A DNA stretch of 64,000 nucleotides. Source: Pseudomonas sp. Leaf58 (GTDB lineage: Bacteria > Pseudomonadota > Gammaproteobacteria > Pseudomonadales > Pseudomonadaceae). Position 1 is the first letter of the stretch. Each line of letters begins with the position of its first letter. A model generated the notes under the pieces. The model was not told where the DNA came from. It saw only the letters and a list, made by a program, of their open reading frames with translations, and ran no database searches. The translations under genes and the position numbers were made by a program. Shown here piece after piece: positions 20,962 through 31,681 of the stretch. The stretch lies in contig NZ_CP032677.1 in the NCBI RefSeq assembly GCF_003627215.1, forward strand, positions 4,841,501 to 4,905,500. Direction: 5' to 3'.

Positions 20962-21762
20962 TCAATACCCGGGGCTATCGAAGTCGAGCTTGACCTCGAA
21001 ATCCAACGCTCGCTCTACCCCGGTTTCCAACCGCCCGTCGGCATGCAGGCGCAACCAGCGATACCCCGGTTGCTCCTCGCTTACCGCAAAGTCCTCGCTG
21101 CCAGCGGCGAACTGAATACAGGTCGACGGCGTGGCCAGCAGGCGCCGCCCCGCGCGCACTTCATCCCATTCCTGGTGCACATGCCCCCATAGCAACGCGC
21201 GCACCTGTGGATAACCTTCGATGATAGCGAACAAGGCCTGGGCATTGCGCAAGCCGATCGGCGCAATCCAGGCACAACCGATGTCCACCGGCTGATGGTG
21301 TAAACACACCAGGCAATGCCGCTCGTCTGCGCCCCTCAAAGCCGCGTCCAGCAGTACCAGTTGATCATCCGCCAACAGCCCGTGCGTCGCCCCCGGCACT
21401 GCGGTGTCGAGCATGACGATGCGCCACGCGCCGATATCGGTCACCGCTTGTACCAGCTCAGGCGCCACCTGGGCCATGACCTTGGCCTCGTCATGGTTGC
21501 CCGGCAACCAGCGGGTGGCTACGCCAAACGGCGCGGTCAGGTCTCGGAACGCTTGGTACGACGCCACACTGGCGTCCTGGGACAGGTCCCCGGTGCACAA
21601 CAACAGGTCGGTATGCGCTTGCTCGCGCAGCGCCTGCGCCACCACATGATGCAGGCTGTCACGGGTATTGAGCCCGAGCATGGTGCCTGTCGGCGCGGCG
21701 AACAGGTGAGCATCGGTCAGTTGGAGCACATGCACAGGGCGGGATGAATCAGGGCGTAGCAA
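20962..21762 (-). CDS. cpdA: 3',5'-cyclic-AMP phosphodiesterase
   Basis: 266 aa metallophosphoesterase. Motifs in order: LQLTDAH, CTGDLSQD, GNHDE, LHHQP and GHVHQE (metal-binding Asp, His and Asn ligands all present). It breaks down cAMP and so tunes Vfr/CRP signalling. The start is probably the TTG at 21762 (LLRPDSSRPVHVLQL), because AAGGAG lies 7 bases upstream; the ATGs further up (21804, 21798) fall inside the DUF1249 gene and have no such site. With the TTG start, the DUF1249 stop (21776-21778) precedes it by 13 bp. Confidence 0.9.
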   Translation of the reverse strand: MLRPDSSRPVHVLQLTDAHLFAAPTGTMLGLNTRDSLHHVVAQALREQAHTDLLLCTGDLSQDASVASYQAFRDLTAPFGVATRWLPGNHDEAKVMAQVAPELVQAVTDIGAWRIVMLDTAVPGATHGLLADDQLVLLDAALRGADERHCLVCLHHQPVDIGCAWIAPIGLRNAQALFAIIEGYPQVRALLWGHVHQEWDEVRAGRRLLATPSTCIQFAAGSEDFAVSEEQPGYRWLRLHADGRLETGVERALDFEVKLDFDSPGY

Positions 21763-21775
21763 CGGCCATCTCCTT

Positions 21776-22228
21776 TCAGCGAACACTGGCCAGTTCATGG
21801 CCACACGCCAGGCAGTGGCTCAACCACTCACCCAGGAACAGGTTGAGCTGGGCCTTTTCATCTGGCTGGTGCATACCGGCGTTGGGATAGGGGTAGATAC
21901 TGCGCAAGCGCCGGGCATGTTCCGCGCTGACCACTTCGGCCATGCGCGCATCGTGGTACACCTGCACTTCCAGATGCGGCACCGGCAGCCACGGCAAGCT
22001 GTGCTCCTGGCGCACATGCAAAGTGGTGGTGTACGGGCAGGCCAGCACCACATCGAGCACCAGCACGCCGAGCATTTGGTCGCCCTGGGTCATGCCGATG
22101 CGGCGCGAGCTCTGGGTGGTGCGCATGTCTGGCAACAGGCGCATCAGCCGGGCGTAGTTGGCCTCGCAGGCTGCCTGCAGCCCAACCAGGTCGACCCGAT
22201 AACGCTCGCGCAACAGGTTCACTTCCAC
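21776..22228 (-). CDS. DUF1249 family protein (YqiB-like)
   Basis: 150 aa, matching the small YqiB family in size and in the MRLLPDMR, HLEVQVYHDARMAEV and YPYPNAGMHQPDEKAQLN stretches. Function unknown; cytoplasmic (no signal or membrane segment). It overlaps the nudF 3' end by 10 bp and sits directly before cpdA, the conserved nudF-yqiB-cpdA order. Confidence 0.88.
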   Translation of the reverse strand: MEVNLLRERYRVDLVGLQAACEANYARLMRLLPDMRTTQSSRRIGMTQGDQMLGVLVLDVVLACPYTTTLHVRQEHSLPWLPVPHLEVQVYHDARMAEVVSAEHARRLRSIYPYPNAGMHQPDEKAQLNLFLGEWLSHCLACGHELASVR

Positions 22229-22836
22229 ATACCTCGTACTTCATCACGGTTCAGCGCCAGCCATTGCAGGCCGATGATGGTCGCTGCATTGCAGATGCGC
22301 CCGTCGCGCACCGCCTGCAAGGCATCCTCGAACGACCACACGCGCACGCGAATGTCCTCACCTTCTTCTTCCAGGCCATGCAGCCCGCCTGCGCCCTCGC
22401 TGGTGCAACGGCCTAGGAACAGGTGGACGTATTCGTCACTGCCGCCGGGCGACGGGAAGTAACGGGTCATCGGCCACAGGGCACTGAAGGTGAGGCCAGC
22501 TTCTTCTTCGGCTTCACGGTGGGCAACCTCTTCAGGTTGTTCGTCCTTGTCGATCAGCCCGGCGACCATCTCGATCAACCAAGGGTTATCAACTTTGTCC
22601 ATGGCACCGACGCGGAACTGCTCGATCAGCACCACTTCATCGCGCTGCGGATCGTAGGGCAGCACGCACACGGCATCGTGACGCACAAATAGCTCGCGAC
22701 TGATTTCGCGGCCCAAGCCGCCAGCGAACAGTTCGTGGCGCAGGCGCACCTTGTCGAGCTTGTAGAAGCCCTGGAAACAGTTGGCCCGCTCGGCGATCTC
22801 GAACGCCTTGGGTACCGAATTCAACGTGTCAGACAT
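22219..22836 (-). CDS. nudF: ADP-ribose pyrophosphatase
   Basis: 205 aa from ATG 22836 (MSDTLNSVPKAF). The Nudix box runs from the Gly of AGLIDKDEQ to HREAEEEAGL (about residues 95-118), with the Glu metal ligands REAEEEAG intact. It cleaves ADP-ribose to AMP and ribose 5-phosphate. The longer open frame upstream runs through a low-quality region and is not used. First gene of nudF-DUF1249-cpdA; divergent from the DUF3298 lipoprotein gene. Confidence 0.93.
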   Translation of the reverse strand: MSDTLNSVPKAFEIAERANCFQGFYKLDKVRLRHELFAGGLGREISRELFVRHDAVCVLPYDPQRDEVVLIEQFRVGAMDKVDNPWLIEMVAGLIDKDEQPEEVAHREAEEEAGLTFSALWPMTRYFPSPGGSDEYVHLFLGRCTSEGAGGLHGLEEEGEDIRVRVWSFEDALQAVRDGRICNAATIIGLQWLALNRDEVRGMWK

Positions 22837-23032
22837 GGAAACCCTCGTTGCTACATCAACCGCACAATGACCGCATCGCGCCATCCTACTCTGCACGCTT
22901 GCCCGTTTCATCCCTTTCCGGCAACCGTTCGCGCACTCGGGACAGTCCGTCTTCACTCTGTTAGCTTAGTGGCGAACTGAAGGCCGCGCAGACGGTCAAA
23001 GGCCGACTTTTCCCTGTTCTGCAAGGATCATC

Positions 23033-23779
23033 ATGACACTTGTCAAACTGACTTCCGTGGCCGTGCTGGCACTCGCTCTTGGTGCCTGCCAAAGCTTGTT
23101 CACGCCTAACTACCGGGCACCGCTCGAGGTCAAGCGCGACGCCTGGGAACATGTCAAACCCGGCTGCAGCGAAAGCGACTGCCCGCTGGTTAACATCGAC
23201 ATGATCCATTTCCCGGCCCTGCCCAAACTCGACGGTATCGTCGAAAAGCGCCTGCTGCAGCTGACCGAAGATAATCAGCATGGCACCGCGCCAAGCACCC
23301 TGCAGGCCTATGAGCAGCAATACCTGGCCGGTGCCGACAAACGTAACAGCAGTTACCTGCAAGCCAAGGTACGCGAGCAGCATGACGGGCTGGTGATCAT
23401 CGAGCTGTCCAGCTACCTGGACAGCGGCGGCGCCCACGGCATGCCTGGGCGTGGTTTCATCAACTATTCGCGCAAGCTGGACAAGGTGCTAACCCTGCAG
23501 GACATGCTGTTGCCCGGCCAGGAAGACACCTTCTGGAAAACCGTCGAGGAATCGCACCGCGCCTGGCTGATAAGCGTGGGCATGGACAAGGACGCCGAGT
23601 TCATCAAGACCTGGCCGTTCCAAAAATCGCCGCACGTCGCCCTGACGTACGGCGCGGTGGTGGTCAAGTACGAGGTTTACTCCATCGCGCCCTACTCCAT
23701 GGGCCACGTGGAGTTGAAGATCCCCTACCCGCGCCTGAACGGCGTGCTCAAGCCTGAGCTGTTTCCCGGCCGCGGCTGA
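23033..23779 (+). CDS. DUF3298/DUF4163-type lipoprotein
   Basis: 248 aa. Signal sequence with lipobox: MTLVKLTSVAVLALALGAC, lipidation at Cys19. The mature part has the pattern of DUF4163 plus DUF3298 domains: SYLDSGGAHGMPGRGFINYSR is the usual segment (split: LSSYLDSGGAHGMPG around residue 125), followed by LTLQDMLLPG. These domains occur in RsiV-like and other envelope proteins; no enzymatic function is known. It is divergent from nudF, and its 3' end overlaps the 3' end of cytX by 32 bp. Confidence 0.82.
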   Translation: MTLVKLTSVAVLALALGACQSLFTPNYRAPLEVKRDAWEHVKPGCSESDCPLVNIDMIHFPALPKLDGIVEKRLLQLTEDNQHGTAPSTLQAYEQQYLAGADKRNSSYLQAKVREQHDGLVIIELSSYLDSGGAHGMPGRGFINYSRKLDKVLTLQDMLLPGQEDTFWKTVEESHRAWLISVGMDKDAEFIKTWPFQKSPHVALTYGAVVVKYEVYSIAPYSMGHVELKIPYPRLNGVLKPELFPGRG

Positions 23780-25031
23780 AGCTCAGTAGCCCATGCAGAA
23801 GCCCTGCCAGCAGCAATGCCGGCAGGGTCGCCCCCAGGTCCGGCGCTTGCACGGCGATGACATGGTAAGCCGCCACACCCACCGCCCAGGCCAGCAGCGC
23901 CTGCCAGTGCAAGCCCGCCACCTGTGCCGGCAGGCGGCGGCGACGGATCACGTAATGGTCCATCAGTACCACACCGAACAGCGGCGCGAACACCGAACCG
24001 ATCAGCAGCAGGAAGTTCTCGTACTGTGCCAGTGGTGCCAGCAGGGCGATCAATGTGCACAGCACACCAATGGCCAGCGCCAGGTGCTCGACCTTCAAGC
24101 GCACCAACACGCCAGTCGAAACCGCCGCTGAATGGATATCGGCAAAGGCCTTTTCCGACTCATCCAGCAGAATCAGCAGCAGTGGAATGCCCATGCCGGC
24201 GCCGGCCAGGGCTAGCAGCAGGGCGTTGGCTTCCCCATTGGCGGCAAAGGCCAGGGTGTAAGCCACGCCCAGGCTCATCAGCCAGGTGTTGCCGATGAAA
24301 TAACCCAGTACCGTACCGCCGAACACATGCTTGCCGTTGCGGGCGAAGCGTGAGTAGTCGGCGATCAGCGGTAGCCATGACAGCGGCATGGCGATGACGA
24401 TGTCGAAGCCCACCGCCAGCGACATCGAACCATCCCCAGCACGGCTCCACAACGCCGCCAGGTCGGCCTTGGCGAACAGGTTCCAGGTCAGCCACAGGCA
24501 GGCACCCAGCAGCAGCCAGATACCCCAGGCGCGCAGCACCTTGCGCACGAACGCAAGCGGCCCGCTGACCGCGAGCAAGGTAGCCAGGGCGCCGAAGCAC
24601 AGGGTCCAGAGCATCGGGCTGTTCCAGGCACTGTCTTCACCAAACGCCCGCGCGCCCAGCAGGCTGGCGGCATCGCGCATGACGATGATTTCGAAGGCGC
24701 CCCAGCCCACCAGTTGCAGCAGGTTGAGCAGCGCCGGCAAGCGCGCGCCATGGCCGCCCAGGCTGAGTTTCAGGGTACCCATGGCCGACAGGCCGGTATC
24801 GCTACCGATGACACCTGCGGCGCCCAGCAACAACACGCCCACACCCGTGCCCAAGGCGATGGCCAGCACCGCGCTAGCAAGGCCCAGGCCAGGGGCCAGC
24901 ATGGCGCCGACCTGCAGCACCATCAGGCCGATGCCGAGGGAGAACCACAGCGAGAACATGTCGCGGGCACCGAAGATGCGCTGGGCGGTGGGGACCGGGT
25001 GGTCGGGGGAGAATTGGCTGGTGGTGGTCAT
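23748..25031 (-). CDS. cytX: hydroxymethylpyrimidine (thiamine precursor) transporter, NCS1 family
   Basis: 427 aa with about 12 membrane helices. N-terminus PVPTAQRIFGARDMFSLWFSLG and later VGWGAFEIIVMRDAASLL and SWLPLIADYSRFAR are typical of NCS1 cytosine/HMP permeases. Placement directly downstream of thiC supports the CytX type that imports the pyrimidine moiety of thiamine, since ThiC makes that same moiety. No separate TPP riboswitch is visible in the 92-bp gap after thiC, so control probably comes by read-through from the thiC riboswitch, modified by the hairpin at 25066-25107. Confidence 0.85.
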   Translation of the reverse strand: MTTTSQFSPDHPVPTAQRIFGARDMFSLWFSLGIGLMVLQVGAMLAPGLGLASAVLAIALGTGVGVLLLGAAGVIGSDTGLSAMGTLKLSLGGHGARLPALLNLLQLVGWGAFEIIVMRDAASLLGARAFGEDSAWNSPMLWTLCFGALATLLAVSGPLAFVRKVLRAWGIWLLLGACLWLTWNLFAKADLAALWSRAGDGSMSLAVGFDIVIAMPLSWLPLIADYSRFARNGKHVFGGTVLGYFIGNTWLMSLGVAYTLAFAANGEANALLLALAGAGMGIPLLLILLDESEKAFADIHSAAVSTGVLVRLKVEHLALAIGVLCTLIALLAPLAQYENFLLLIGSVFAPLFGVVLMDHYVIRRRRLPAQVAGLHWQALLAWAVGVAAYHVIAVQAPDLGATLPALLLAGLLHGLLSFSRGRETAQA

Positions 25032-25065
25032 TGTTATGTTCGCCAGAAGAATTATGAGTTGCTGC

Positions 25066-25107
25066 CCCCTGTTGTAGGAGCGGGCTTGCCCGCTCCTACA
25101 ACAACAG
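25066..25107. repeat. REP-type hairpin between thiC and cytX
   Basis: Perfect 15-bp inverted repeat GTTGTAGGAGCGGGC / GCCCGCTCCTACAAC at 25071-25085 and 25088-25102, with CCCTGTT/AACAGGG flanks. It is a P. putida REP core folded back on itself. It lies in the thiC-cytX gap and could weaken read-through or protect the thiC mRNA end. Confidence 0.85.
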
Positions 25108-25123
25108 GGAGTTGCGGCAGGGT

Positions 25124-27260
<2,137 letters not shown>

Positions 27261-27427
27261 AGAACATGCGCAGTCTAGACTGGAGTGGTCGGCAAAGCCA
27301 AGCGGGTAAATGCGCGGTTGATGAAAGGCACCCCGGGCGATTGTTGCCGGGTGCGCATGGCACTACACTGGCCCGTCGCTCGATACTCAACAGTTCAGTA
27401 ATTAAATTTCGTACAAGGATTGCCTCT

Positions 27428-28864
27428 ATGCTGCGCAAACTCTCACTGGCGATAGCCGTGTCTTGTGCGTCCAACGGAGTGGTCTGGGCAGCGGACGTGC
27501 CCTCTACAGTGAAGACCGACCTGGTCAGCGTTTACCAGGAGGCGGTCGACAACAACGCCGACCTGGCTGCCGCGCGCGCCGATTATGGCGCCCGCCGCGA
27601 AGTGGTGCCGCAGGCTCGCGCCGGGTTGCTGCCCAACCTGTCTGCCGGTGCCGAGATGCTGAACACCCGCACCAAACTGGACGAACCCTCGACCACCAGC
27701 AACCGCAGCGGCAATACCTGGAGCGCTACCCTGGCGCAGCCGATCTTCCGTGCTGACCGCTGGTTCCAGCTGCAAGCTGCCGAAGCCGTCAACGAACAGG
27801 CTGCACTGGAGCTGTCGGCGACTGAACAGAACCTGATCCTGCAAACCGCACAGAACTACTTCGCCGTGCTTCGCGCGCAGGACAACCTGGCCGCTACCAA
27901 GGCCGAGGAAGCGGCCTTCAAGCGCCAGCTGGACCAGTCCAACGAGCGATTCGACGTCGGCCTCTCCGACAAGACCGACGTGCTGCAATCCCAAGCCAGC
28001 TACGATACGGCACGGGCCAACCGAATCATTGCCGAACGCCAGGTGCAGGATGCCTTCGAGGCCCTGGTAACCCTGACCAACCGGGAATACCGGTCGATTC
28101 AAGGCGTGGTGCATACCCTGCCGGTGCAGGTGCCCACGCCCAACGACGCCAAGGCCTGGGTCGAAACCGCCGGGCGTCAGAACCTCAACCTGCTGGCTAC
28201 CAACCACGCGGTCGTCGCTGCCGAAGAAACCCTGCGCCAGCGCAAGGCCGGCCATGCGCCGACCCTCGACGCAGTGGCCAAATACCAGAAGGGTGACAAC
28301 GACAACTTCGGTTTCACCAACCCCGCACCGGCCCCGGTTTCACGCTATAGCGGCGATGTCGAGCAGACCAGCATCGGCCTGCAACTGAACATCCCGATCT
28401 ACAGCGGCGGCCTGACCAGCTCGCAAGTGCGCGAGGCCTACCAACGCCTGAGCCAGAGCGAGCAGCAGCGCGAAAGCCTGCGCCGCCAGGTGGTGGAAAA
28501 CACCCGCAACCTGCACCGCGCAGTGAATACCGACGTGGAACAGGTGCAGGCGCGCAAGCAGTCGATCATCTCCAACCAGAGCGCGCTGGAAGCCACCGAA
28601 ATCGGCTACCAGGTGGGTACCCGCAACATCGTCGACGTGCTCGACGCGCAACGCCAGCTGTACACCTCGGTGCGCGACTACAACAACAGCCGCTATGACT
28701 ACATCCTCGACAACCTGAGCCTGAAGCAGGCCGCCGGCACGTTGAGCCCGCAAGACCTGCAGGACCTCAAGCGCTACCTGAAACCGGACTACAACCCGGA
28801 CAAGGACTTCCTGCCGCCGGACCTGGCCGCAGCCGCTGCCAAGAACTTCGAGCGTCGCCCTTGA
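27428..28864 (+). CDS. tolC: TolC-family outer membrane efflux protein
   Basis: 478 aa from ATG 27428 with AAGGAT upstream. Signal peptide MLRKLSLAIAVSCASNGVVWA, then the two outer-membrane-factor repeats with long coiled coils (VYQEAVDNNADLAAARADY at the start of repeat 1; NLLATNHAVVAAEETLRQRK in repeat 2). The ending QDLQDLKRYLKPDYNPDKDF resembles TolC of other pseudomonads. It is unlinked to any pump or membrane-fusion gene here, as is usual for the general TolC. It is divergent from thiC; the 5' region shares the 168 bp before the riboswitch start. Confidence 0.88.
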   Translation: MLRKLSLAIAVSCASNGVVWAADVPSTVKTDLVSVYQEAVDNNADLAAARADYGARREVVPQARAGLLPNLSAGAEMLNTRTKLDEPSTTSNRSGNTWSATLAQPIFRADRWFQLQAAEAVNEQAALELSATEQNLILQTAQNYFAVLRAQDNLAATKAEEAAFKRQLDQSNERFDVGLSDKTDVLQSQASYDTARANRIIAERQVQDAFEALVTLTNREYRSIQGVVHTLPVQVPTPNDAKAWVETAGRQNLNLLATNHAVVAAEETLRQRKAGHAPTLDAVAKYQKGDNDNFGFTNPAPAPVSRYSGDVEQTSIGLQLNIPIYSGGLTSSQVREAYQRLSQSEQQRESLRRQVVENTRNLHRAVNTDVEQVQARKQSIISNQSALEATEIGYQVGTRNIVDVLDAQRQLYTSVRDYNNSRYDYILDNLSLKQAAGTLSPQDLQDLKRYLKPDYNPDKDFLPPDLAAAAAKNFERRP

Positions 28865-28892
28865 AAGTACAGCAAGGCCAGGCGCGGTCGTC

Positions 28893-29007
28893 GTAGGCGC
28901 GGCCTTGTGTCGCGAAAGGGCCGCAAAGCGGCCCCAGCAATCTTCGCATCACTGCTGATACCCTGGGGCCGCTTTGCGGCCCTTTCGCGACACAAGGCCG
29001 CGCCTAC
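28893..29007. repeat. perfect 45-bp inverted repeat with REP core between convergent tolC and waaA
   Basis: Arms 28893-28937 and 28963-29007 are 45 bp each and complementary at every position, with a 25-bp loop. Each arm starts GTAGGCGCGGCCTTGTGTCG, i.e. with the GTAG tetranucleotide of Pseudomonas REPs, and goes on into GGGCCGCAAAGCGGCCC. It sits between the two stop codons and would end both transcripts in a long stem. Confidence 0.92.
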
Positions 29008-29024
29008 AGGATCGCACCGCTAAA

Positions 29025-30296
29025 TCAGCTGATCAGTTTGCCCAGGCCATCGAGCAACCGCTGCAACGCCCCCTGATTGGCCTGCATCACCGCCCTGCCC
29101 GCCTCGCCCATGCGCTGGGCATCCTGCGGCAACTCGACCAACCGCCGCACCGCCTCGGCCAGCCCGTCGGCATTGTCCACCTGCTGCAACGCCCCTGCCT
29201 CGCGCAGCAGTGCGCTGATTTCAAGGAAGTTGAACACATGCGGCCCCATCAACACCGGCAAGGCCAGCGCCGCCGGCTCCAGCGGGTTGTGCCCACCGGT
29301 CGCCACCAGGCTGCCACCAACGAAAGCAATGTCGGCCAAGGCATAAAGGAACAGCAACTCACCCATGGTATCGCCGACCAATACCTGCGTCTGGGCGTCC
29401 ACCGGCGTGCCGGCAGAGCGGCGCACGCTGCGGAACTGTTCGCTGCACAGCGCATGCACCGCCGCAAACCGCTCGGGGTGGCGCGGCACCAGGATCAGCA
29501 GGGCATCACCATGCACCTGCAGCAATTGCCGATGCGCCTGCAGGATCAGCGCATCCTCCCCGTCGTGGGTACTTGCGGCGATCCACACCGGGCGCTGCCC
29601 GCCCCCCCACTGTTCACGCAATGCCCGGGCGCGTGGCAACAGTTGTTCGTCAACCTTCAGGTCGAACTTGATCGAACCGGTGACCTGCACGCACGCTGGC
29701 CGCGCGCCCAGGTCACGGAAGCGTTGGGCCTCGGTTTCGGTCTGCACGGCGATCAGGTTCATCTCGGCCAGCATTGGCCGGGTTAGCTTGGCAAAGCGCC
29801 CATAGCCACGGGCCGAGCGTGCGGACAAGCGCGCGTTGGCCAGGGCTACTGGAATACCGCGCTTGGCGCACTGGTGAATAAGGTTGGGCCACAGCTCGGT
29901 TTCCATGATGATGCCCAGCTTAGGCCGCACATGGTCGAGAAAACGCCCCGCCGCCCAAGGCAGATCGTAGGGCAGGTAGCAATGCTGCACTCGCGGTTCG
30001 TCGGCGAACATGGCGCGAATACGCTCGGAACCCGTGGGGGTCATGCAGGTAAGCGTGATCGGCAGCTCTGGGTAGGCCTTGAGCAGGGCACGCACCATGG
30101 GCGCCGCCGCGATGCTCTCGCCCACCGACACCGCATGCACCCATATGCCGCCTTGGCGCATGGCCGGCAGCTTGAAGGCAAAGCGCTCGCCGATACGTTG
30201 GCCATAGGCCGGTGCTTTGCGCGCGCGCAGGTACAGGCGCAGCGCAACCAGCGGCAGGCCCAGGTGAAACAGCAGGGTATAGAGAGTTCTGTTCAT
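29025..30296 (-). CDS. waaA: 3-deoxy-D-manno-octulosonic acid transferase
   Basis: 423 aa (E. coli 425) from ATG 30296 (MNRTLYTLLFHLGLPLV). An N-terminal membrane anchor is followed by a GT-B glycosyltransferase: GGIWVHAVSVGE with the catalytic Glu (about residue 60), LTCMTPTGSER, METELWPNL and GGHNPLEPAALALPV. Transfers Kdo from CMP-Kdo to lipid A precursor at the inner membrane. A longer frame upstream overlaps the LysR gene and is not used. Stop lies 17 bp from the 45-bp inverted repeat. Confidence 0.95.
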   Translation of the reverse strand: MNRTLYTLLFHLGLPLVALRLYLRARKAPAYGQRIGERFAFKLPAMRQGGIWVHAVSVGESIAAAPMVRALLKAYPELPITLTCMTPTGSERIRAMFADEPRVQHCYLPYDLPWAAGRFLDHVRPKLGIIMETELWPNLIHQCAKRGIPVALANARLSARSARGYGRFAKLTRPMLAEMNLIAVQTETEAQRFRDLGARPACVQVTGSIKFDLKVDEQLLPRARALREQWGGGQRPVWIAASTHDGEDALILQAHRQLLQVHGDALLILVPRHPERFAAVHALCSEQFRSVRRSAGTPVDAQTQVLVGDTMGELLFLYALADIAFVGGSLVATGGHNPLEPAALALPVLMGPHVFNFLEISALLREAGALQQVDNADGLAEAVRRLVELPQDAQRMGEAGRAVMQANQGALQRLLDGLGKLIS

Positions 30297-30307
30297 GGCC
30301 GCGGAGT

Positions 30308-31198
30308 TTAACCGATTGCGCGCAGGTGCACTGCAAAGCGCTCGGCCAGCCATTGCGCAGCCGGCCCCAATGGCTCGTCCCGGCGCCAGGCCAGCTCCAC
30401 CACCAACGCCGGCGGGCGCCACTCGCTGGCCAGCTCGACCATGTGCGCCTGATAGGTAGGGTATTGCACCACGTGCCGCGGCAGCCAGGCCCAACCCAGG
30501 CCACGCATCAGCAGCTCGGCCATGGCGTAGAAGCTGTCGGCACGCCATACCTGCGGGCTGATTGCCTCGCCGCCGGGGTACCCACTCTGTTGCGGGGTAA
30601 TCAGCAACTGCCGGTGGCGCGCCAGCTGCTGACGGGTGACGCTGCCTTCGCCAGCAAGCGGGTGGCCAACTGCGCACACGGTAACCATTTCCACACTGCC
30701 CAGGGCGCGTCGCTCCAGCGATGCCGGGATACTTTCGTGGTGGAAGAACAGGCCCAGGTCGGCGCGCCGCTCTACTAGCTTGCGTGCCACGTCGCCTTGG
30801 GCACCGCTGGCCAATTGCACTTCCAGAAACGGGTAGCGGCTGGCCAGCTCATCAAGGCTGTCGATAACTGGCTGATATGGCATGGCTTCGTCCTGGGCTA
30901 CCCGCAGCAGCGCCTCCTGCCCGCGCATCAGCGCCAGTGCGCGGCCATCCAGGCGCTCGCACTGGCGCAGCAGTTCGCGGGCATCTTCCAGCAGTGCACT
31001 GCCATTTTCGGTCAGTTTGGGTTGCCGGCCACTGCTGCGCTCGAACAGCGTGACACCCAGGTCGGTTTCGAGCAGGGCGATGGCGTTGCTGATCGCCGAC
31101 TGGGCCTTGCGCTGCTCGCGGGCCACGGCAGAAAACGAACGCAATTCGGCAACGCGCAAGAAGGTGCGCAGTTGTTCAAGGTTCCACTGCTCGGCCAT
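30308..31198 (-). CDS. LysR-family transcriptional regulator
   Basis: 296 aa from ATG 31198 (MAEQWNLEQLRTF), chosen because GGGAG lies 8 bases upstream; an ATG five codons earlier (31213) lacks one. The HTH is at about residues 5-63 (VAELRSFSAVAREQRKAQSA, then LFERSSGRQPKLTENG), followed by a periplasmic-binding-like effector domain. It is divergent from the SMR transporter gene with a 15-bp dyad between, so it probably controls that gene. Effector unknown. Only 11 bp separate its stop from waaA, but operon membership with waaA is doubtful. Confidence 0.88.
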   Translation of the reverse strand: MAEQWNLEQLRTFLRVAELRSFSAVAREQRKAQSAISNAIALLETDLGVTLFERSSGRQPKLTENGSALLEDARELLRQCERLDGRALALMRGQEALLRVAQDEAMPYQPVIDSLDELASRYPFLEVQLASGAQGDVARKLVERRADLGLFFHHESIPASLERRALGSVEMVTVCAVGHPLAGEGSVTRQQLARHRQLLITPQQSGYPGGEAISPQVWRADSFYAMAELLMRGLGWAWLPRHVVQYPTYQAHMVELASEWRPPALVVELAWRRDEPLGPAAQWLAERFAVHLRAIG

Positions 31199-31220
31199 CA
31201 GCCTATCTCCCATTGTGATA

Positions 31221-31235
31221 GGTAATGACTTTACC
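31221..31235. promoter_or_regulatory. dyad in LysR/SMR intergenic region, candidate regulator site
   Basis: GGTAATGACTTTACC is a perfect 5-bp inverted repeat (GGTAA / TTACC) with a 5-bp centre, 22 bp upstream of the LysR ATG and 49 bp upstream of the SMR ATG. Autoregulatory LysR sites usually lie here; the exact T-N11-A form is not evident. Confidence 0.4.
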
Positions 31236-31284
31236 CCATCCAGGTTGAGTCTAGAATGCCGCCCAGTTATCAGAGGATCTTGCC

Positions 31285-31617
31285 ATGAATGCCTACACCT
31301 ACCTTGCCATTGCCATCTGCGCCGAAGTCATCGCCACCGCCTCGATGAAAGCGGTTAAAGGCCTGAGCACGCCTTTGCCGCTGCTGCTGATGGTGGTCGG
31401 CTATGGCATCGCGTTCTGGATGCTGACCTTGGTGGTGCGCAGCATTCCGGTAGGGATTGCCTATGCCATCTGGTCGGGGCTGGGGATTGTACTGATCAGC
31501 GTGGCGGCGCTGGTGATCTACGGGCAGAAGCTGGATGTACCGGCGATGCTGGGGATGGCCTTGATCGTCGGTGGGGTGGTGGTGATTCAGCTGTTTTCCA
31601 AGACGGCTGGGCATTGA
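31285..31617 (+). CDS. small multidrug resistance (SMR/EmrE-like) transporter
   Basis: 110 aa with four membrane helices, the exact size of EmrE. The membrane-embedded proton- and substrate-binding Glu is E14 in AICAEVIATASMK; the motifs VGYGIAFWMLTL and GIAYAIWSGLG are those of EmrE/SugE-type proteins, closer to EmrE. Expected to work as an antiparallel dimer exporting quaternary cations by proton antiport. Likely regulated by the divergent LysR gene. AGAGGAT precedes the ATG. Confidence 0.92.
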   Translation: MNAYTYLAIAICAEVIATASMKAVKGLSTPLPLLLMVVGYGIAFWMLTLVVRSIPVGIAYAIWSGLGIVLISVAALVIYGQKLDVPAMLGMALIVGGVVVIQLFSKTAGH

Positions 31618-31681
31618 GGTTTGCCTTGGGCCTGGCAGGAGGTTGGGTCAGGGCGGCCAGGTGCTTGTCTTGGTTTTTTTA

